Assembly: GCA_018262975.1 (NCBI GenBank)
Contig: JADFDG010000004.1
Span: 107,961 to 171,960, forward strand
Length of the DNA stretch: 64,000 nucleotides
From: Gammaproteobacteria bacterium
GTDB taxonomy: Bacteria > Pseudomonadota > Gammaproteobacteria > Pseudomonadales > JADFDG01
Direction of reading: 5' to 3'
Shown in pieces: positions 17,944 to 26,572 of the stretch. The translations under genes and the position numbers were made by a program. Within the stretch, counting starts at the first letter, position 1; each line of letters opens with the position of its first letter. The notes under the pieces were generated by a model. That model was not told the origin of the DNA, made no database searches, and saw only the letters and a program-made list of their open reading frames with translations.

Positions 17944-17978
17944 AAGAAAAAACGCCCAAGCCTTGCGACTTGGGCGTT
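17944..17978 (-). terminator. Rho-independent terminator of rplM-rpsI
   Basis: Perfect 10-bp arms AACGCCCAAG / CTTGGGCGTT with an 8-nt loop, followed on the minus strand by a run of T (TTTTTTC counting the end of the stem). It starts about 24 bp after the rpsI stop. One of the clearest terminators in the window. Confidence 0.92.
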
Positions 17979-18001
17979 CCGGGGATACCCCACCGAAGCG
18001 A

Positions 18002-18388
18002 TCAGCGCTTCGAGTATTGCGGACGACGACGGGCCTTGCGCAGGCCGATCTTCTTGCGCTCGACCTCGCGGGCGTCGCGGGTCACGAAGCCGGCCTTGCG
18101 CAGCGGCGAGCGCAGGGTCTCGTCGTAGCGGATCAGGGCACGGGTGATGCCGTGACGGATGGCGCCGGCCTGGCCGGAAGCGCCGCCGCCGGCTACGCGC
18201 ACGACGATGTCGAACTTCTCGGTGGCTTCGATCAGCTCAAGCGGCTGACGGACCATCATGCGGCTGGTCTGGCGGCCGAAATAGGCTTCCAGGGTCTTGC
18301 CGTTGATCTGGATGGCGCCCTTGCCCGGACGGACGATGACGCGGGCGGTGGCGGTCTTGCGGCGACCGGTGCCGATGTTCTTTTCCAC
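18002..18388 (-). CDS. rpsI: 30S ribosomal protein S9
   Basis: 128 residues (130 in E. coli). N-terminal [19 protein letters not shown] and the basic C-terminal tail [11 protein letters not shown], whose final Lys-Arg reaches the P-site tRNA in known ribosome structures. [19 protein letters not shown] is the family signature. Ten bp downstream of rplM and co-transcribed with it. Confidence 0.98.
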   Translation of the reverse strand: MEKNIGTGRRKTATARVIVRPGKGAIQINGKTLEAYFGRQTSRMMVRQPLELIEATEKFDIVVRVAGGGASGQAGAIRHGITRALIRYDETLRSPLRKAGFVTRDAREVERKKIGLRKARRRPQYSKR

Positions 18389-18398
18389 GACTCGAACC

Positions 18399-18830
18399 TC
18401 AGCCTACGTTCAGTTCTTGGGGCTGCTGGGCGGTGTGCGGGTGGTTGGAACCCGGGTACACCTTCATCTTGCGCAGCATGGCGCGGCCCAGCGGGCCTTT
18501 CGGCAGCATGCCCTTGACGGCGATCTCGATCACGCGCTCCGGCTTGCGGGCCACCAGCTTCTCGAAGCTCTCTTCGCGAATGCCGCCCGGGTACTCGGTG
18601 TGACGGTAGTAGATCTTGTCGAGGGTCTTGTTGCCGGTGACACGGATCTTGCCGGCGTTGATAACGACGATGTAGTCGCCGGTATCGACGTGCGGGGTGT
18701 ACTCGGGCTTGTGCTTGCCGCGCAGGCGACGGGCGATTTCGGACGCCATGCGGCCGAGGGTCTTGCCATCGGCGTCGATGACGAACCAGTCGCGCTTCAC
18801 TTCATGCGCCTTGGCGCTGAACGTTTTCAT
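18399..18830 (-). CDS. rplM: 50S ribosomal protein L13
   Basis: 143 residues (142 in E. coli). Starts [20 protein letters not shown]; the signature [20 protein letters not shown] near the C-terminus is clear. L13 is known to bind the ribosome early and, in E. coli, to repress its own mRNA leader together with control of S9. A leader of about 80 nt with a small hairpin (18849-18861) separates it from a strong promoter. Confidence 0.98.
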   Translation of the reverse strand: MKTFSAKAHEVKRDWFVIDADGKTLGRMASEIARRLRGKHKPEYTPHVDTGDYIVVINAGKIRVTGNKTLDKIYYRHTEYPGGIREESFEKLVARKPERVIEIAVKGMLPKGPLGRAMLRKMKVYPGSNHPHTAQQPQELNVG

Positions 18831-18848
18831 GATCTTCTTGCCTCAAAA

Positions 18849-18861
18849 ACCTGCGTCAGGT
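18849..18861 (-). promoter_or_regulatory. Small hairpin in the rplM leader
   Basis: On the minus strand ACCTG, a 3-nt loop, CAGGT, followed by TTTTG: a short stem with a T run, 18 bp before the L13 start. It looks like a weak terminator or a structure masking the ribosome-binding site, and could serve autoregulation by L13; that role is inference. Confidence 0.35.
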
Positions 18862-18919
18862 CGGGTTTTCCGCGGGAAAACTACTCCCCGGGCGCACCCC
18901 CGCCCGCAAAGGAGGGCGC

Positions 18920-18948
18920 ATTCTACTCAAGCACCCGGGCTTTGACAA
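18920..18948 (-). promoter_or_regulatory. Sigma70 promoter of rplM-rpsI
   Basis: Minus-strand -35 TTGTCA (18943-18948), a 17-bp spacer and -10 TAGAAT (18920-18925). Both boxes are one base from consensus and the spacing is ideal, as expected for ribosomal protein genes. The start of transcription would be near 18913, giving an ~83-nt leader. Confidence 0.85.
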
Positions 18949-19056
18949 CGGAGTAGATATCTGCCGGGCCGGCGCCCGGCCGGCCGCTTCCTGCTACCAT
19001 CCGCAACCGCCGGAGCCCGTCTCCACCCCCATATAAATCAAAGACTTGGAGAGCCC

Positions 19057-20103
19057 ATGGAATTGCGAGAACTCGGCAGCAGCGGCATCAAGGTCAGCGC
19101 CCTGTGCCTTGGCACCATGACCTGGGGTGAACAAAACACCCAGGACGAGGCCTTTGCCCAGATGGACCTGGCGGTCGACCGGGGTATCAATTTCTTCGAT
19201 ACCGCGGAAATGTACGCCGTGCCGCCCACGGAGAAGTCCTACGGTACCACCGAAACCATCATCGGCAACTGGTTCCGCGCCCGCCCGGGCCTGCGCCAGA
19301 AAATCGTCCTCGCCAGCAAGGTCTGCGGCCAGGGCGACTGGCTGCCGCACGTGCGCGACGGCAAGCCGCGCCTGAACCGCAAGCACATCGAGGCGGCGAT
19401 CGACGGCAGCCTGAAGCGCCTGCAGACCGACTACCTCGACCTGTACCAGATGCACTGGCCGGACCGTAACACCAACTTCTTCGGCAAGCTCGGCTACCGG
19501 CACGTGGCGAAGGACGAGATCCAGACGCCGATCGCCGAAACGCTGGAAGTACTCGCCGACCTGGTGAAGGCCGGCAAGGTGCGCCACGTCGGCGTGTCCA
19601 ATGAAACGCCGTGGGGCACCATGCGTTACCTCGCGGAAGCCGATGCGCGCGGCCTGCCGCGCATCGTCAGCGTGCAGAACCCGTACAACCTGCTCAACCG
19701 CACCTACGAGATCGGCATGGCGGAAATCTCGCACCGCGAGAACGTCGGCCTGCTGGTGTATTCACCGCTGGCATTCGGCGTGCTGTCGGGGAAATACCTC
19801 GGTGGCGCGCGCCCGGAAAACGCGCGCATCACGCTGTTCAAGCGCTTCTCCCGCTACACCAACCCGCAAGCGGAGATCGCCACCGCGAAATACGTGGCGC
19901 TGGCGCGCGCGCATGGCCTCGACCCGGTGCAGATGGCGCTGCAGTTCGTCACCACGCGACCGTTCGTGGCCAGCAACATCATCGGTGCCACGTCGATCGC
20001 GCAGCTGGAAGCGAACATCGCCAGCATCGGCGTGACGCTCTCCGAGGAAGTGCTCAAGGGCATCGAGGCGATCCACGTCGAGCAGCCGAACCCGGCGCCC
20101 TGA
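19057..20103 (+). CDS. tas: Tas-family aldo/keto reductase
   Basis: NADPH-type TIM-barrel oxidoreductase; the physiological substrate of Tas is not established. 348 residues, very close in sequence pattern to E. coli Tas (346): LGTMTWGEQN, AEMYAVPP, DYLDLYQMHWPDR, NPYNLLNRTYEIG. Catalytic tetrad Asp48, Tyr53, Lys88 and His133 are all present. Start ATG 19057 with TTGGAGAG seven nt upstream; an A/T-rich TATAAAT at 19032-19038 may be its -10. Divergent from rplM and followed by its own terminator. Confidence 0.9.
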   Translation: MELRELGSSGIKVSALCLGTMTWGEQNTQDEAFAQMDLAVDRGINFFDTAEMYAVPPTEKSYGTTETIIGNWFRARPGLRQKIVLASKVCGQGDWLPHVRDGKPRLNRKHIEAAIDGSLKRLQTDYLDLYQMHWPDRNTNFFGKLGYRHVAKDEIQTPIAETLEVLADLVKAGKVRHVGVSNETPWGTMRYLAEADARGLPRIVSVQNPYNLLNRTYEIGMAEISHRENVGLLVYSPLAFGVLSGKYLGGARPENARITLFKRFSRYTNPQAEIATAKYVALARAHGLDPVQMALQFVTTRPFVASNIIGATSIAQLEANIASIGVTLSEEVLKGIEAIHVEQPNPAP

Positions 20104-20124
20104 TCGTCCGGAGTGCAACACGCA

Positions 20125-20153
20125 GGGGGCCGGCAGCAATGCCGGCCCCTTTT
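20125..20153 (+). terminator. Rho-independent terminator of tas
   Basis: 10-bp arms GGGGCCGGCA / TGCCGGCCCC around a GCAA tetraloop, followed by TTTT (20150-20153). The final bases touch the stop codon of the converging SDR gene, so the two genes share a very compact end. Confidence 0.88.
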
Positions 20154-20953
20154 CATTTCGCCGGACGCACCGCCATCTGCATGCTCCGCTCGACCAGCCG
20201 CAGGCGCAGCCCGCGCGGCAGGAAACGCGCCAGCGCCGACACCTTGTTCAGCGCACCCGGCACGAACACCACCTCGCCGCGCAGCATTGCCTCGACCGAC
20301 TGGCGGGCCACTTCCGGCGAATCCATCATGCCCACGTCCTTCTTCAGTTCCTGGCCGGCGTGCTCGAGGAACTCGGTCTTCACGCCGCCCGGACACACGC
20401 AGGTCACGCGCACGTTGCTGTCGCGCAGTTCCCACGCCAGCACTTCCGAGAAAGTAAGCACGAAGGACTTGGTGGCCGAGTACACCGCGAACCGTGCCGC
20501 CGGCAGCATGGCGGCCAGCGATGCGATATTCAGTACGTAAGCAGGACGTCCATGCGCCTTCGCGCGGGCGACGAAATCGTGGGTGAGCGTGGCCAGCGCC
20601 GTGACGTTCAGATCGATGTCGCGTTGCGCGATATCGCGCGGCACGTCCGTGAACAGGTCCCACACGCCGGAGCCGGCATTGTTTGCCAGCACCGTCAACG
20701 GCACGCCACCCAGCGCCCGCTGCGCACGTTCCACCACCGTGTCGACCTGCGCCCGGTCGGCCAGGTCGGCGGCCAGCACGTGGCAGCGCACGCCGTGGCG
20801 GGCCGCGATCTCGCCGGCCAGCGCCTGCAGCCGGTCGGCACGGCGCGCCAGCAGGACCAGGTCGTAACCGCGCGCGGCCAGCTCGCGGGCCAGCTCGCTG
20901 CCGATGCCGCTCGAGGCGCCGGTGACCAGCGCCGCCTTGTCGTTCACGCCCAT
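20153..20953 (-). CDS. Short-chain dehydrogenase/reductase
   Basis: NAD(P)-dependent classical SDR of 266 residues; substrate unknown. Cofactor motif TGASSGIG (11-18), NNAG (91-94), and the catalytic Ser145, Tyr158 and Lys162 (YSATK) are intact. The sequence resembles YqjQ/DltE-like SDRs of the short acyl or ketone reductase type. The arginine-rich C-terminus (ARFLPRGLRLRLVERS) may contact the membrane; that is speculative. It lies downstream of the acyl-CoA dehydrogenase but behind a terminator, so it is probably transcribed separately. Confidence 0.88.
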   Translation of the reverse strand: MGVNDKAALVTGASSGIGSELARELAARGYDLVLLARRADRLQALAGEIAARHGVRCHVLAADLADRAQVDTVVERAQRALGGVPLTVLANNAGSGVWDLFTDVPRDIAQRDIDLNVTALATLTHDFVARAKAHGRPAYVLNIASLAAMLPAARFAVYSATKSFVLTFSEVLAWELRDSNVRVTCVCPGGVKTEFLEHAGQELKKDVGMMDSPEVARQSVEAMLRGEVVFVPGALNKVSALARFLPRGLRLRLVERSMQMAVRPAK

Positions 20954-20975
20954 GGGGCCTCCTGCCGTGCCAAAT

Positions 20976-21003
20976 GAAAAAGGCCGCCCCGGGGGGCGGC
21001 CTT
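20976..21003 (-). terminator. Rho-independent terminator of the acyl-CoA dehydrogenase gene
   Basis: AAGGCCGCCCC / GGGGCGGCCTT inverted repeat with a 2-nt centre (a 9-bp stem with a 6-nt loop is the likely RNA form), followed by TTTTT on the minus strand. It begins 24 bp after the stop. Confidence 0.88.
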
Positions 21004-21026
21004 CAACGTTAGCGCAGGAACGTGGA

Positions 21027-22169
21027 TCAGGACAGCAGCTGGCGCGAGACCACCAGTTTCATGATCTCGTTGGTACCGCCGTAGATGCGCTGCACGCGGG
21101 CGTCCGCCCACATGCGCGCGATCGGGTACTCCCACATGTAGCCGTAGCCGCCGAACAGCTGCACGCACTCGTCCAGCACCTCGCACTGCAGGTCGGTGAT
21201 GATGTACTTGGCGGCCGACGCAGTGGCGGCATCGAGCTTCTTGTTGCAGTGCAGCTCGAGGCAGCGATCGACGTAGGCGCGGCCCATCTCGATCTTGGTG
21301 TGGATCTCGGCGAGCTTGAACTGGGTGTTCTGGAAGTCGGAGATCGACTTGCCGAACGCCTTGCGCTCCTTGACGTAGTCCAGCGTCAGCTTGAACGCGC
21401 CCTCCGCCATGGCAATGCCGTTGACGGCGATGCCCAGGCGCTCCTGCGGCAGCTCGGTCATCAGGTAGATGAAACCCATGCCTTCCTTGCCGAGCAGGTT
21501 CTCTTTCGGCACTTTCACGTCGTTGAAGAACAGCTCGGAGGTGTCCTGCGCCTTCATGCCGACCTTGTGCAGGTTGCGGCCGCGCTCGAAGCCCGGCATG
21601 CCACGCTCGACCAGCAGCAGGGAAATGCCCTTGGCGCCGGCGTTCGGGTCGGTCTTGGCGACCACGATGACCACGTCGGCGTTCTGGCCGTTGGTGATGA
21701 AGGTCTTGGAACCGTTCAGCAGGTAGTGGTCGCCCTTGTCGACGGCAGTGGTCTTGACGCCCTGCAGGTCGGAGCCGGCGCCCGGCTCGGACATGGCGAT
21801 GGCGCCGATGCACTCGCCGGTGATCATCTTCGGCAGGAACTTGTGCTTCTGCGCCTCGGAACCGTGGTGCTCGATGTACGGGCCGACGATGTCGGTGTGC
21901 AGGCCCCAGCCGATGCCGGTCAGGCCCAGGCGGGAGATCTCTTCCATGACAATGACGCTGTACAGGTAGTCGGCGCCGGCGCCGCCGTACTCCGGCGACA
22001 CGCACGGGCACAGGAAGCCCTGCTCGCCGGCCTTGAGCCACAGGTCCTTCGGCACCACGCCCTCGTCTTCCCACTGCTGGTGGAAGGGCACCGCTTCCTT
22101 CTCGAGGAACTTGCGCAGCGCGTCGCGGAACATCTCGTGGTCGGAATTGAACAGGGTACGCGGGATCAT
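21027..22169 (-). CDS. Long-chain-type acyl-CoA dehydrogenase
   Basis: FAD enzyme for the first step of fatty acyl-CoA oxidation. 380 residues with the three-domain ACAD fold: GECIGAIAMSEPGAGSDLQG at the FAD site and QLFGGYGYMWEYPIARMWADARVQRIYGGTNEIMK at the C-terminus. The YGGTNEI end has Gly where medium- and short-chain enzymes carry the catalytic Glu; together with ELPQERL this matches the long-chain (ACADL-like) and isovaleryl groups, in which the catalytic Glu sits in the middle helix. Start ATG 22169. A similar gene stands near tas in Pseudomonas. Confidence 0.9.
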   Translation of the reverse strand: MIPRTLFNSDHEMFRDALRKFLEKEAVPFHQQWEDEGVVPKDLWLKAGEQGFLCPCVSPEYGGAGADYLYSVIVMEEISRLGLTGIGWGLHTDIVGPYIEHHGSEAQKHKFLPKMITGECIGAIAMSEPGAGSDLQGVKTTAVDKGDHYLLNGSKTFITNGQNADVVIVVAKTDPNAGAKGISLLLVERGMPGFERGRNLHKVGMKAQDTSELFFNDVKVPKENLLGKEGMGFIYLMTELPQERLGIAVNGIAMAEGAFKLTLDYVKERKAFGKSISDFQNTQFKLAEIHTKIEMGRAYVDRCLELHCNKKLDAATASAAKYIITDLQCEVLDECVQLFGGYGYMWEYPIARMWADARVQRIYGGTNEIMKLVVSRQLLS

Positions 22170-22198
22170 GGCGTTGCTCCTTGGGGCTTCGGGAAAAA

Positions 22199-23320
22199 TC
22201 AGGGCTTGTGCTCGCGCGCCAGGTACTCGTGCGACTGCATTTCCAGCAGGCGGCTCTGGGTGCGCTTGAACTCGAAGGTCAGGCGACCGCCGGCATACAG
22301 GTCGTCGATGGGCACCGCGCCGGACATGATCAGCTTGACGTTGCGGTCGTAGAACTCGTCGACCATGTTGATGAAACGGCGCACGGCGTCGTCCTGCGAG
22401 GCATCCATGCGCGGCACGTTGCTGACCAGCACCGCGTGGAACTGGCGGGCGATCTCGATGTAGTCGGCGGCGCTGCGCGGCTGCACGCACAGTGGCACGA
22501 AGTCGAACCAGGCGACGTCCTCGGCCAGCTTGCGCGCCGGGATCCGGCGGTCGTTGATGTCCACGAAGCAGTCGCTCTCGCAGAGGATCATCGCCGGCGC
22601 CAGCTCGCGGAAACTCTTCTCCAGGCTGGCATCGGCGGCGGCGTCGAGCGGGCTGTGGAAGATCTCAGCCTTCTCCAGCACGCGCAGCCGGTAGTCGATG
22701 CCGCTGTCGACGTTCACCACGGTGACGTTCCGCTTGAGGATCTCGATGGCCGGCAGGAAGCGCTCGCGCTGCAGGCCATCCTTGTAGAGGTTGTCCGGGA
22801 TGATGTTCGAGGTGGCCACCAGCGTCACGCCGCGCTCGAACAGCTTCTCGAACAGCGAACCGAGGATCATGGCGTCGGTGATGTCGGAGACGAAGAACTC
22901 GTCGAAGCAGATGACGAGGGCTTCCTTCGCGAAGCGGTCGGCGACGGTGTCCAGCGGGTTCTTCCTGCCCGACAGCGTGCGCAGCTCGGCGTGCACGCGC
23001 TGCATGAAGCGGTGGAAATGGCTGCGCATCTTCCGCCGGAACGGCAGGCTGTCGAAGAAGATGTCCATCAGGTAGGTCTTGCCGCGCCCCACCCCGCCCC
23101 AGAAGTACAGTCCGCGGATGTTCTCGCGGCCGCCGAAACTGCGCTGCATGCGGCTGACCAGGCTGCGGTCGTCCTGCCAGCGTTCCACCAGCTGGTCGTA
23201 CAGGGCCTGCAGGCAGTCGACGGCGTGCGCCTGCGCGGCGTCGGCGTGGAAGCCGGGACGCTGCAGGTCCTGCTGGTAGTGTTCGCGCGGGCTGGGCCGC
23301 GCCGGGGCGATGGCGTTCAT
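22199..23320 (-). CDS. zapE: Cell division ATPase ZapE (AFG1 family)
   Basis: AAA-type ATPase that destabilises Z-rings during constriction, and is the bacterial relative of mitochondrial AFG1/LACE1. 373 residues. Walker A GGVGRGKT (75-82), Walker B VICFDEF, and the family segments LYFWGGVG, HFHRFMQRVHAEL, SNIIPDNLYKDGLQRERFLPAI. The extended N-terminal region RPSPREHYQQDL is typical. It precedes the acyl-CoA dehydrogenase by 29 bp and may share its transcript. Confidence 0.95.
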   Translation of the reverse strand: MNAIAPARPSPREHYQQDLQRPGFHADAAQAHAVDCLQALYDQLVERWQDDRSLVSRMQRSFGGRENIRGLYFWGGVGRGKTYLMDIFFDSLPFRRKMRSHFHRFMQRVHAELRTLSGRKNPLDTVADRFAKEALVICFDEFFVSDITDAMILGSLFEKLFERGVTLVATSNIIPDNLYKDGLQRERFLPAIEILKRNVTVVNVDSGIDYRLRVLEKAEIFHSPLDAAADASLEKSFRELAPAMILCESDCFVDINDRRIPARKLAEDVAWFDFVPLCVQPRSAADYIEIARQFHAVLVSNVPRMDASQDDAVRRFINMVDEFYDRNVKLIMSGAVPIDDLYAGGRLTFEFKRTQSRLLEMQSHEYLAREHKP

Positions 23321-23332
23321 GGGGCCGGCAAT

Positions 23333-24004
23333 TTACCCCCCGGCACCGGGCGGCGAAAGGGTTTCCAGCAACCAGCGGGCAGTTTCCGCCTTGAGTTCCG
23401 GCAGCACGCCGTGGAAGAAATGGCCGGTGGCGAAGGTCTGCAGCCGTACCGCCGGCTGCCGCTCGCGCAGCCAGCGGCCCACCGCGGCGGCATCCACGAC
23501 CTCGTCGTCGTCGCCCTGCACGACCAGGGTGGGCGGCGCCAGCGGCGGCAACCCGGCGAACCCCGGGTATTGCACCGGCGGCGCGACCAGGACGAGCGCC
23601 GCGGGCAGCCGGCCACCGGCCTGCTGCAACCTCGCGGTGGCGGCGGCGGCCACCCAGGCACCGAAGGAAAAGCCCGCCAGCACCAGCCGGTGCCCCGACT
23701 CGGTGCAGCCATCGACTACTGCGAGCAGGTCTTCAACTTCGCCGACACCGTCGTCATGTACACCCGCACTGGCACCAACGCCGCGGAAATTGAAGCGAAC
23801 GGCGCGCATCCCGGCGTCACGCGCGGCGCGCGCGAGGGTATGGACGACCTTGTTGTCCATGGTGCCGCCGTGCAGCGGGTGTGGATGGCAGATGACGACG
23901 TCAACGCCGATGGACTCCGTGCGTGGCGACTCGCTGCGTACTTCCAGCGGACCAACCGGGCCGTCCGTCCGCAGTACACCTTCGGTTTCGGACATTACTT
24001 GCAT
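23333..24004 (-). CDS. Predicted alpha/beta hydrolase (COG2945 type)
   Basis: 223 residues. The pattern HPHPLHGGTMDNKVV followed by RFNFRGVGAS and the nucleophile elbow G-F-S113-F-G fits the COG2945 group of small serine hydrolases; the acid (GDDDEVVD) and histidine (TGHFFHG) of the triad follow in order. No signal peptide, so cytoplasmic. The natural substrate is unknown. Start ATG 24004 is chosen because GGA lies 8 nt upstream; ATG 23995 (MSETEG) is an alternative. Thirteen bp before zapE, so probably the same operon. Confidence 0.8.
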   Translation of the reverse strand: MQVMSETEGVLRTDGPVGPLEVRSESPRTESIGVDVVICHPHPLHGGTMDNKVVHTLARAARDAGMRAVRFNFRGVGASAGVHDDGVGEVEDLLAVVDGCTESGHRLVLAGFSFGAWVAAAATARLQQAGGRLPAALVLVAPPVQYPGFAGLPPLAPPTLVVQGDDDEVVDAAAVGRWLRERQPAVRLQTFATGHFFHGVLPELKAETARWLLETLSPPGAGG

Positions 24005-24098
24005 ACAATCAGTCCATGCGCCGTCACGATGGCGTCGATAGTAAGCGCCGCGCAGCGGCCGACCAACACCGGACTGCACCACCTTACGGAAATCCACG

Positions 24099-24494
24099 AT
24101 GACCCTCGTTACTGCCCTGCTCGCCTTCATCGCCGGCATTGCCTGCGGACTCGCCCTGCGCCCCGGGCTCGACCGCCGCCGCAAGTTGCGCCGCGCCTTC
24201 CGGGCCGCCCGCGTCAAGCGGGTCAGCCAGGAGCAGTTGCAGCCGCAGATCGAGGGAGAGTTCGTCATGCCGCGCGACTATTACCTGGCCGGGCGCAAGG
24301 AGCGCGGCTCGCTGGCCGAGGGCTTCGGGCTGAAATCCGCCGCGGGCGGCGCGGCTGGCGCCGGCAAGCAGGCCGACCCGGATCCCTCGCGCATCCCCAC
24401 GCCGCGCGATTACTACGAGCGCGAGACCCCCGAGGACGAAGGGCTGCTGTCCGAGGGCTTCGGGCTGAAGCGCCAGGGCGAAGGCCAGGCCTGA
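24099..24494 (+). CDS. Small membrane-anchored protein with a duplicated PRDYY...EGFGLK motif
   Basis: 131 residues, not recognised. An N-terminal hydrophobic helix (about residues 2-20) is followed by a basic stretch (RRRKLRRAFRAARVKR), consistent with an inner-membrane anchor and cytoplasmic tail. The tail carries two copies of a 22-23-residue unit (58-79 and 102-124), both starting PRDYY and ending EGFGLK, joined by an Ala/Gly linker. GGAA lies 8 nt before the ATG. It diverges from the alpha/beta hydrolase and ends at a strong terminator. The repeated motif makes a real gene more likely than a chance reading frame. Confidence 0.65.
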   Translation: MTLVTALLAFIAGIACGLALRPGLDRRRKLRRAFRAARVKRVSQEQLQPQIEGEFVMPRDYYLAGRKERGSLAEGFGLKSAAGGAAGAGKQADPDPSRIPTPRDYYERETPEDEGLLSEGFGLKRQGEGQA

Positions 24495-24515
24495 CACACC
24501 GGCTTCACCGCATGA

Positions 24516-24546
24516 AAAAGGCCGCGCCAGGAGCGCGGCCTTTTTG
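24516..24546. terminator. Bidirectional terminator between the small membrane protein and rmlB
   Basis: Perfect 13-bp arms (24516-24528 and 24534-24546) with AAAAA and TTTTT at the outer ends and a CAGGA loop. It works equally well on both strands and separates the two converging genes. Confidence 0.92.
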
Positions 24547-24573
24547 TTCGTGCGGCTCCTGCGGCCAACCGTT

Positions 24574-25617
24574 TCAACCCAGCCCGAGTCGGCGGGGGTC
24601 GGCCAGGTACCAGTCGACGGTAATGGCCAGCGCATCCTCGAAACGGCTCGCCGGGCGCCAGCCCAGTTCCTTTCCGATGTAGCCAATGTCCACGGCGTAG
24701 CGCCAGTCATGGCCCGGGCGGTCGGTGACGAAGCTCACCAGCTGGCGATGCGGCGCGCGCGCCGGACGTCGCTGGTCCATCAGCCGGCACAGGGTCTCGA
24801 CGATCTCGATGTTGCGGCGCTCGTTGTCACCGCCGACGTTGTAGGTCTCGCCGACCTTGCCCGCCTCCAGCACCCGCCAGATCGCATCGCAGTGGTCGTC
24901 CACGTAGAGCCAGTCGCGGATGTTGCGGCCATCGCCATAGACCGGGATCGGCTTGCCTTCGACGCAGCAGCGGATGATGGTGGGGATGAGTTTCTCCGGG
25001 TGCTGGCGCGGACCGTAGTTGTTGGAGCAGTTGGTCGCGGTGACCGGCAACCCGTAGGTGTGGTGGTAGGCGCGCACGAAGTGGTCGCTGGAGGCCTTGC
25101 TGGCCGAGTACGGCGAGTTCGGCGCGTACGCGGTCGTTTCACGGAAAGCCGGGTCGGCGTCGCCGAGGGTGCCGAACACTTCGTCGGTGGAAATGTGGTG
25201 GAAGCGCCGCGCAGCAGCCAGCGCCTCCCCGCTCAGACCCTGCTCGCGGATCCAGTAGTCACGCACGGCCTCCAGCAGGGTGAAGGTGCCGATGACGTTG
25301 GTGCGCACGAATTCGCCGGGCCCGCTGATGGAACGGTCGACGTGCGACTCGGCAGCGAAGTGCACCACCGTGTCGATGGCGTGTTCGCGCAGCAGGCGAT
25401 CGACCAGCGCGCGGTCGCAGATATCGCCCTGCACGAAGGTGTGCCGCGCCGGGTCGGCCAGGCCCTCGAGCTTGTCCAGCGAGCCCGCATAGGTCAGCGC
25501 ATCGAGATTGACGATACGGGCGGCTGCATCGCGCGCCAGCACGTGGCGAACGAAGTTCGCGCCGATGAAGCCGGCACCGCCGGTGACCAGGATGTTGCGG
25601 GGCGCGAAGTTGGCCAC
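24574..25617 (-). CDS. rmlB: dTDP-glucose 4,6-dehydratase
   Basis: Second step of dTDP-L-rhamnose synthesis: dTDP-glucose to dTDP-4-keto-6-deoxyglucose, NAD-dependent. 347 residues. NAD motif TGGAGFIG (12-19), HFAAESHVDRSI, HISTDEVFG, YSASKASSDHF (Tyr/Lys pair) and NCSNNYGPRQHPEKLIP are diagnostic. The start is taken as GTG 25617 because GGAG lies 6 nt upstream; ATG 25650, overlapping the rmlD stop, would add 11 residues and has no Shine-Dalgarno. Last gene of the rmlA-C-D-B operon. Confidence 0.95.
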   Translation of the reverse strand: MANFAPRNILVTGGAGFIGANFVRHVLARDAAARIVNLDALTYAGSLDKLEGLADPARHTFVQGDICDRALVDRLLREHAIDTVVHFAAESHVDRSISGPGEFVRTNVIGTFTLLEAVRDYWIREQGLSGEALAAARRFHHISTDEVFGTLGDADPAFRETTAYAPNSPYSASKASSDHFVRAYHHTYGLPVTATNCSNNYGPRQHPEKLIPTIIRCCVEGKPIPVYGDGRNIRDWLYVDDHCDAIWRVLEAGKVGETYNVGGDNERRNIEIVETLCRLMDQRRPARAPHRQLVSFVTDRPGHDWRYAVDIGYIGKELGWRPASRFEDALAITVDWYLADPRRLGLG

Positions 25618-25649
25618 GGGAATCTCCACTCGTTTGCCGCCGGGCGGCA

Positions 25650-26564
25650 TCAGGAATCGAATCGTACGCCGTCGTCGCGCCAGCGGGCGAGCACCGTGCG
25701 CAGGCCGTCTCGCCAGTCGGGCTGGCTGATGTGCAGCGCCGCGCAGGTCCCGGCCATGTCCAGTACGGAATTGGCCGGGCGCCGCGCCGGCGTCGGGTAG
25801 TCGGCCGTGGTAATGGGGTCCACCGGCACGGTGCGCGCGATCAGTCCGGCGGCATGCGCCTCGGCAATGATCACGCGTGCGAACTCGCACCAGGTGGTGG
25901 CCGGCTGGCCGACGTAGTGCCAGGTCCCCCAGGGCAGCGCTTCGCCGCGCAAGTGGCGGCGCGCCAGCGCCAGCAACTCGCGCGCCAGGTCACCGGTCCA
26001 GGTCGGTCCGCCGCGCTGGTCGGCGACCACCCGCAGGGCGTCGCGGGTGGCGGCCAGGCGCACCATCGTGCGCACGAAATTGTTGCCGTGCTCGCCAAAC
26101 ACCCAGCTGGTGCGCACGACCAGGTGCTGCCGACAGGTTTCGCGCACGTGCCGCTCGCCGGCCAGCTTGCTGGCACCGTACACGCCCAGCGGTGCCGTGA
26201 CATCGTCGACCAGCCACGGCGAGTCCTTGGTGCCGTCGAACACGTAGTCGGTGGAGACGTGGAACACGGGAATGCCGGCGGTCTCGCAGGCTTGTGCCAG
26301 GTGGCGCGGCCCGTCGGCGTTGCCGGCCTGCGCCAGCGCCGGCTCGCTCTCGGCACGATCGACCGCGGTATAGGCGGCGGCATTGATCACCAGGGCGGGG
26401 CGATGCTGCGTGAACGTCCGCATCACCGCGGCGGGATCGGCGATGTCACAGGTCGTGCGGTCGACGCCGACCAGGCGCAGGCCATCGACGCGGGCGGCCA
26501 GCAGTTCACGACCCAACTGGCCATTGGCGCCGGTCACCAGCACCACAGGAAGCTGCGCGTCCAC
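25650..26564 (-). CDS. rmlD: dTDP-4-dehydrorhamnose reductase
   Basis: Final step of dTDP-L-rhamnose synthesis. 304 residues; extended SDR. Motifs: TGANGQLGREL, NAAAYTAVDRAESE, VSTDYVFDGT, YGASKLAGE, VRTSWVFGEHGNNFV and YPTPARRPANSVLD. Start taken as GTG 26564 with GAGG at 6-nt spacing; a TTG at 26576 overlapping the rmlC stop is possible and would add four residues. Confidence 0.94.
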   Translation of the reverse strand: MDAQLPVVLVTGANGQLGRELLAARVDGLRLVGVDRTTCDIADPAAVMRTFTQHRPALVINAAAYTAVDRAESEPALAQAGNADGPRHLAQACETAGIPVFHVSTDYVFDGTKDSPWLVDDVTAPLGVYGASKLAGERHVRETCRQHLVVRTSWVFGEHGNNFVRTMVRLAATRDALRVVADQRGGPTWTGDLARELLALARRHLRGEALPWGTWHYVGQPATTWCEFARVIIAEAHAAGLIARTVPVDPITTADYPTPARRPANSVLDMAGTCAALHISQPDWRDGLRTVLARWRDDGVRFDS

Positions 26565-26572
26565 CGGCGCCC

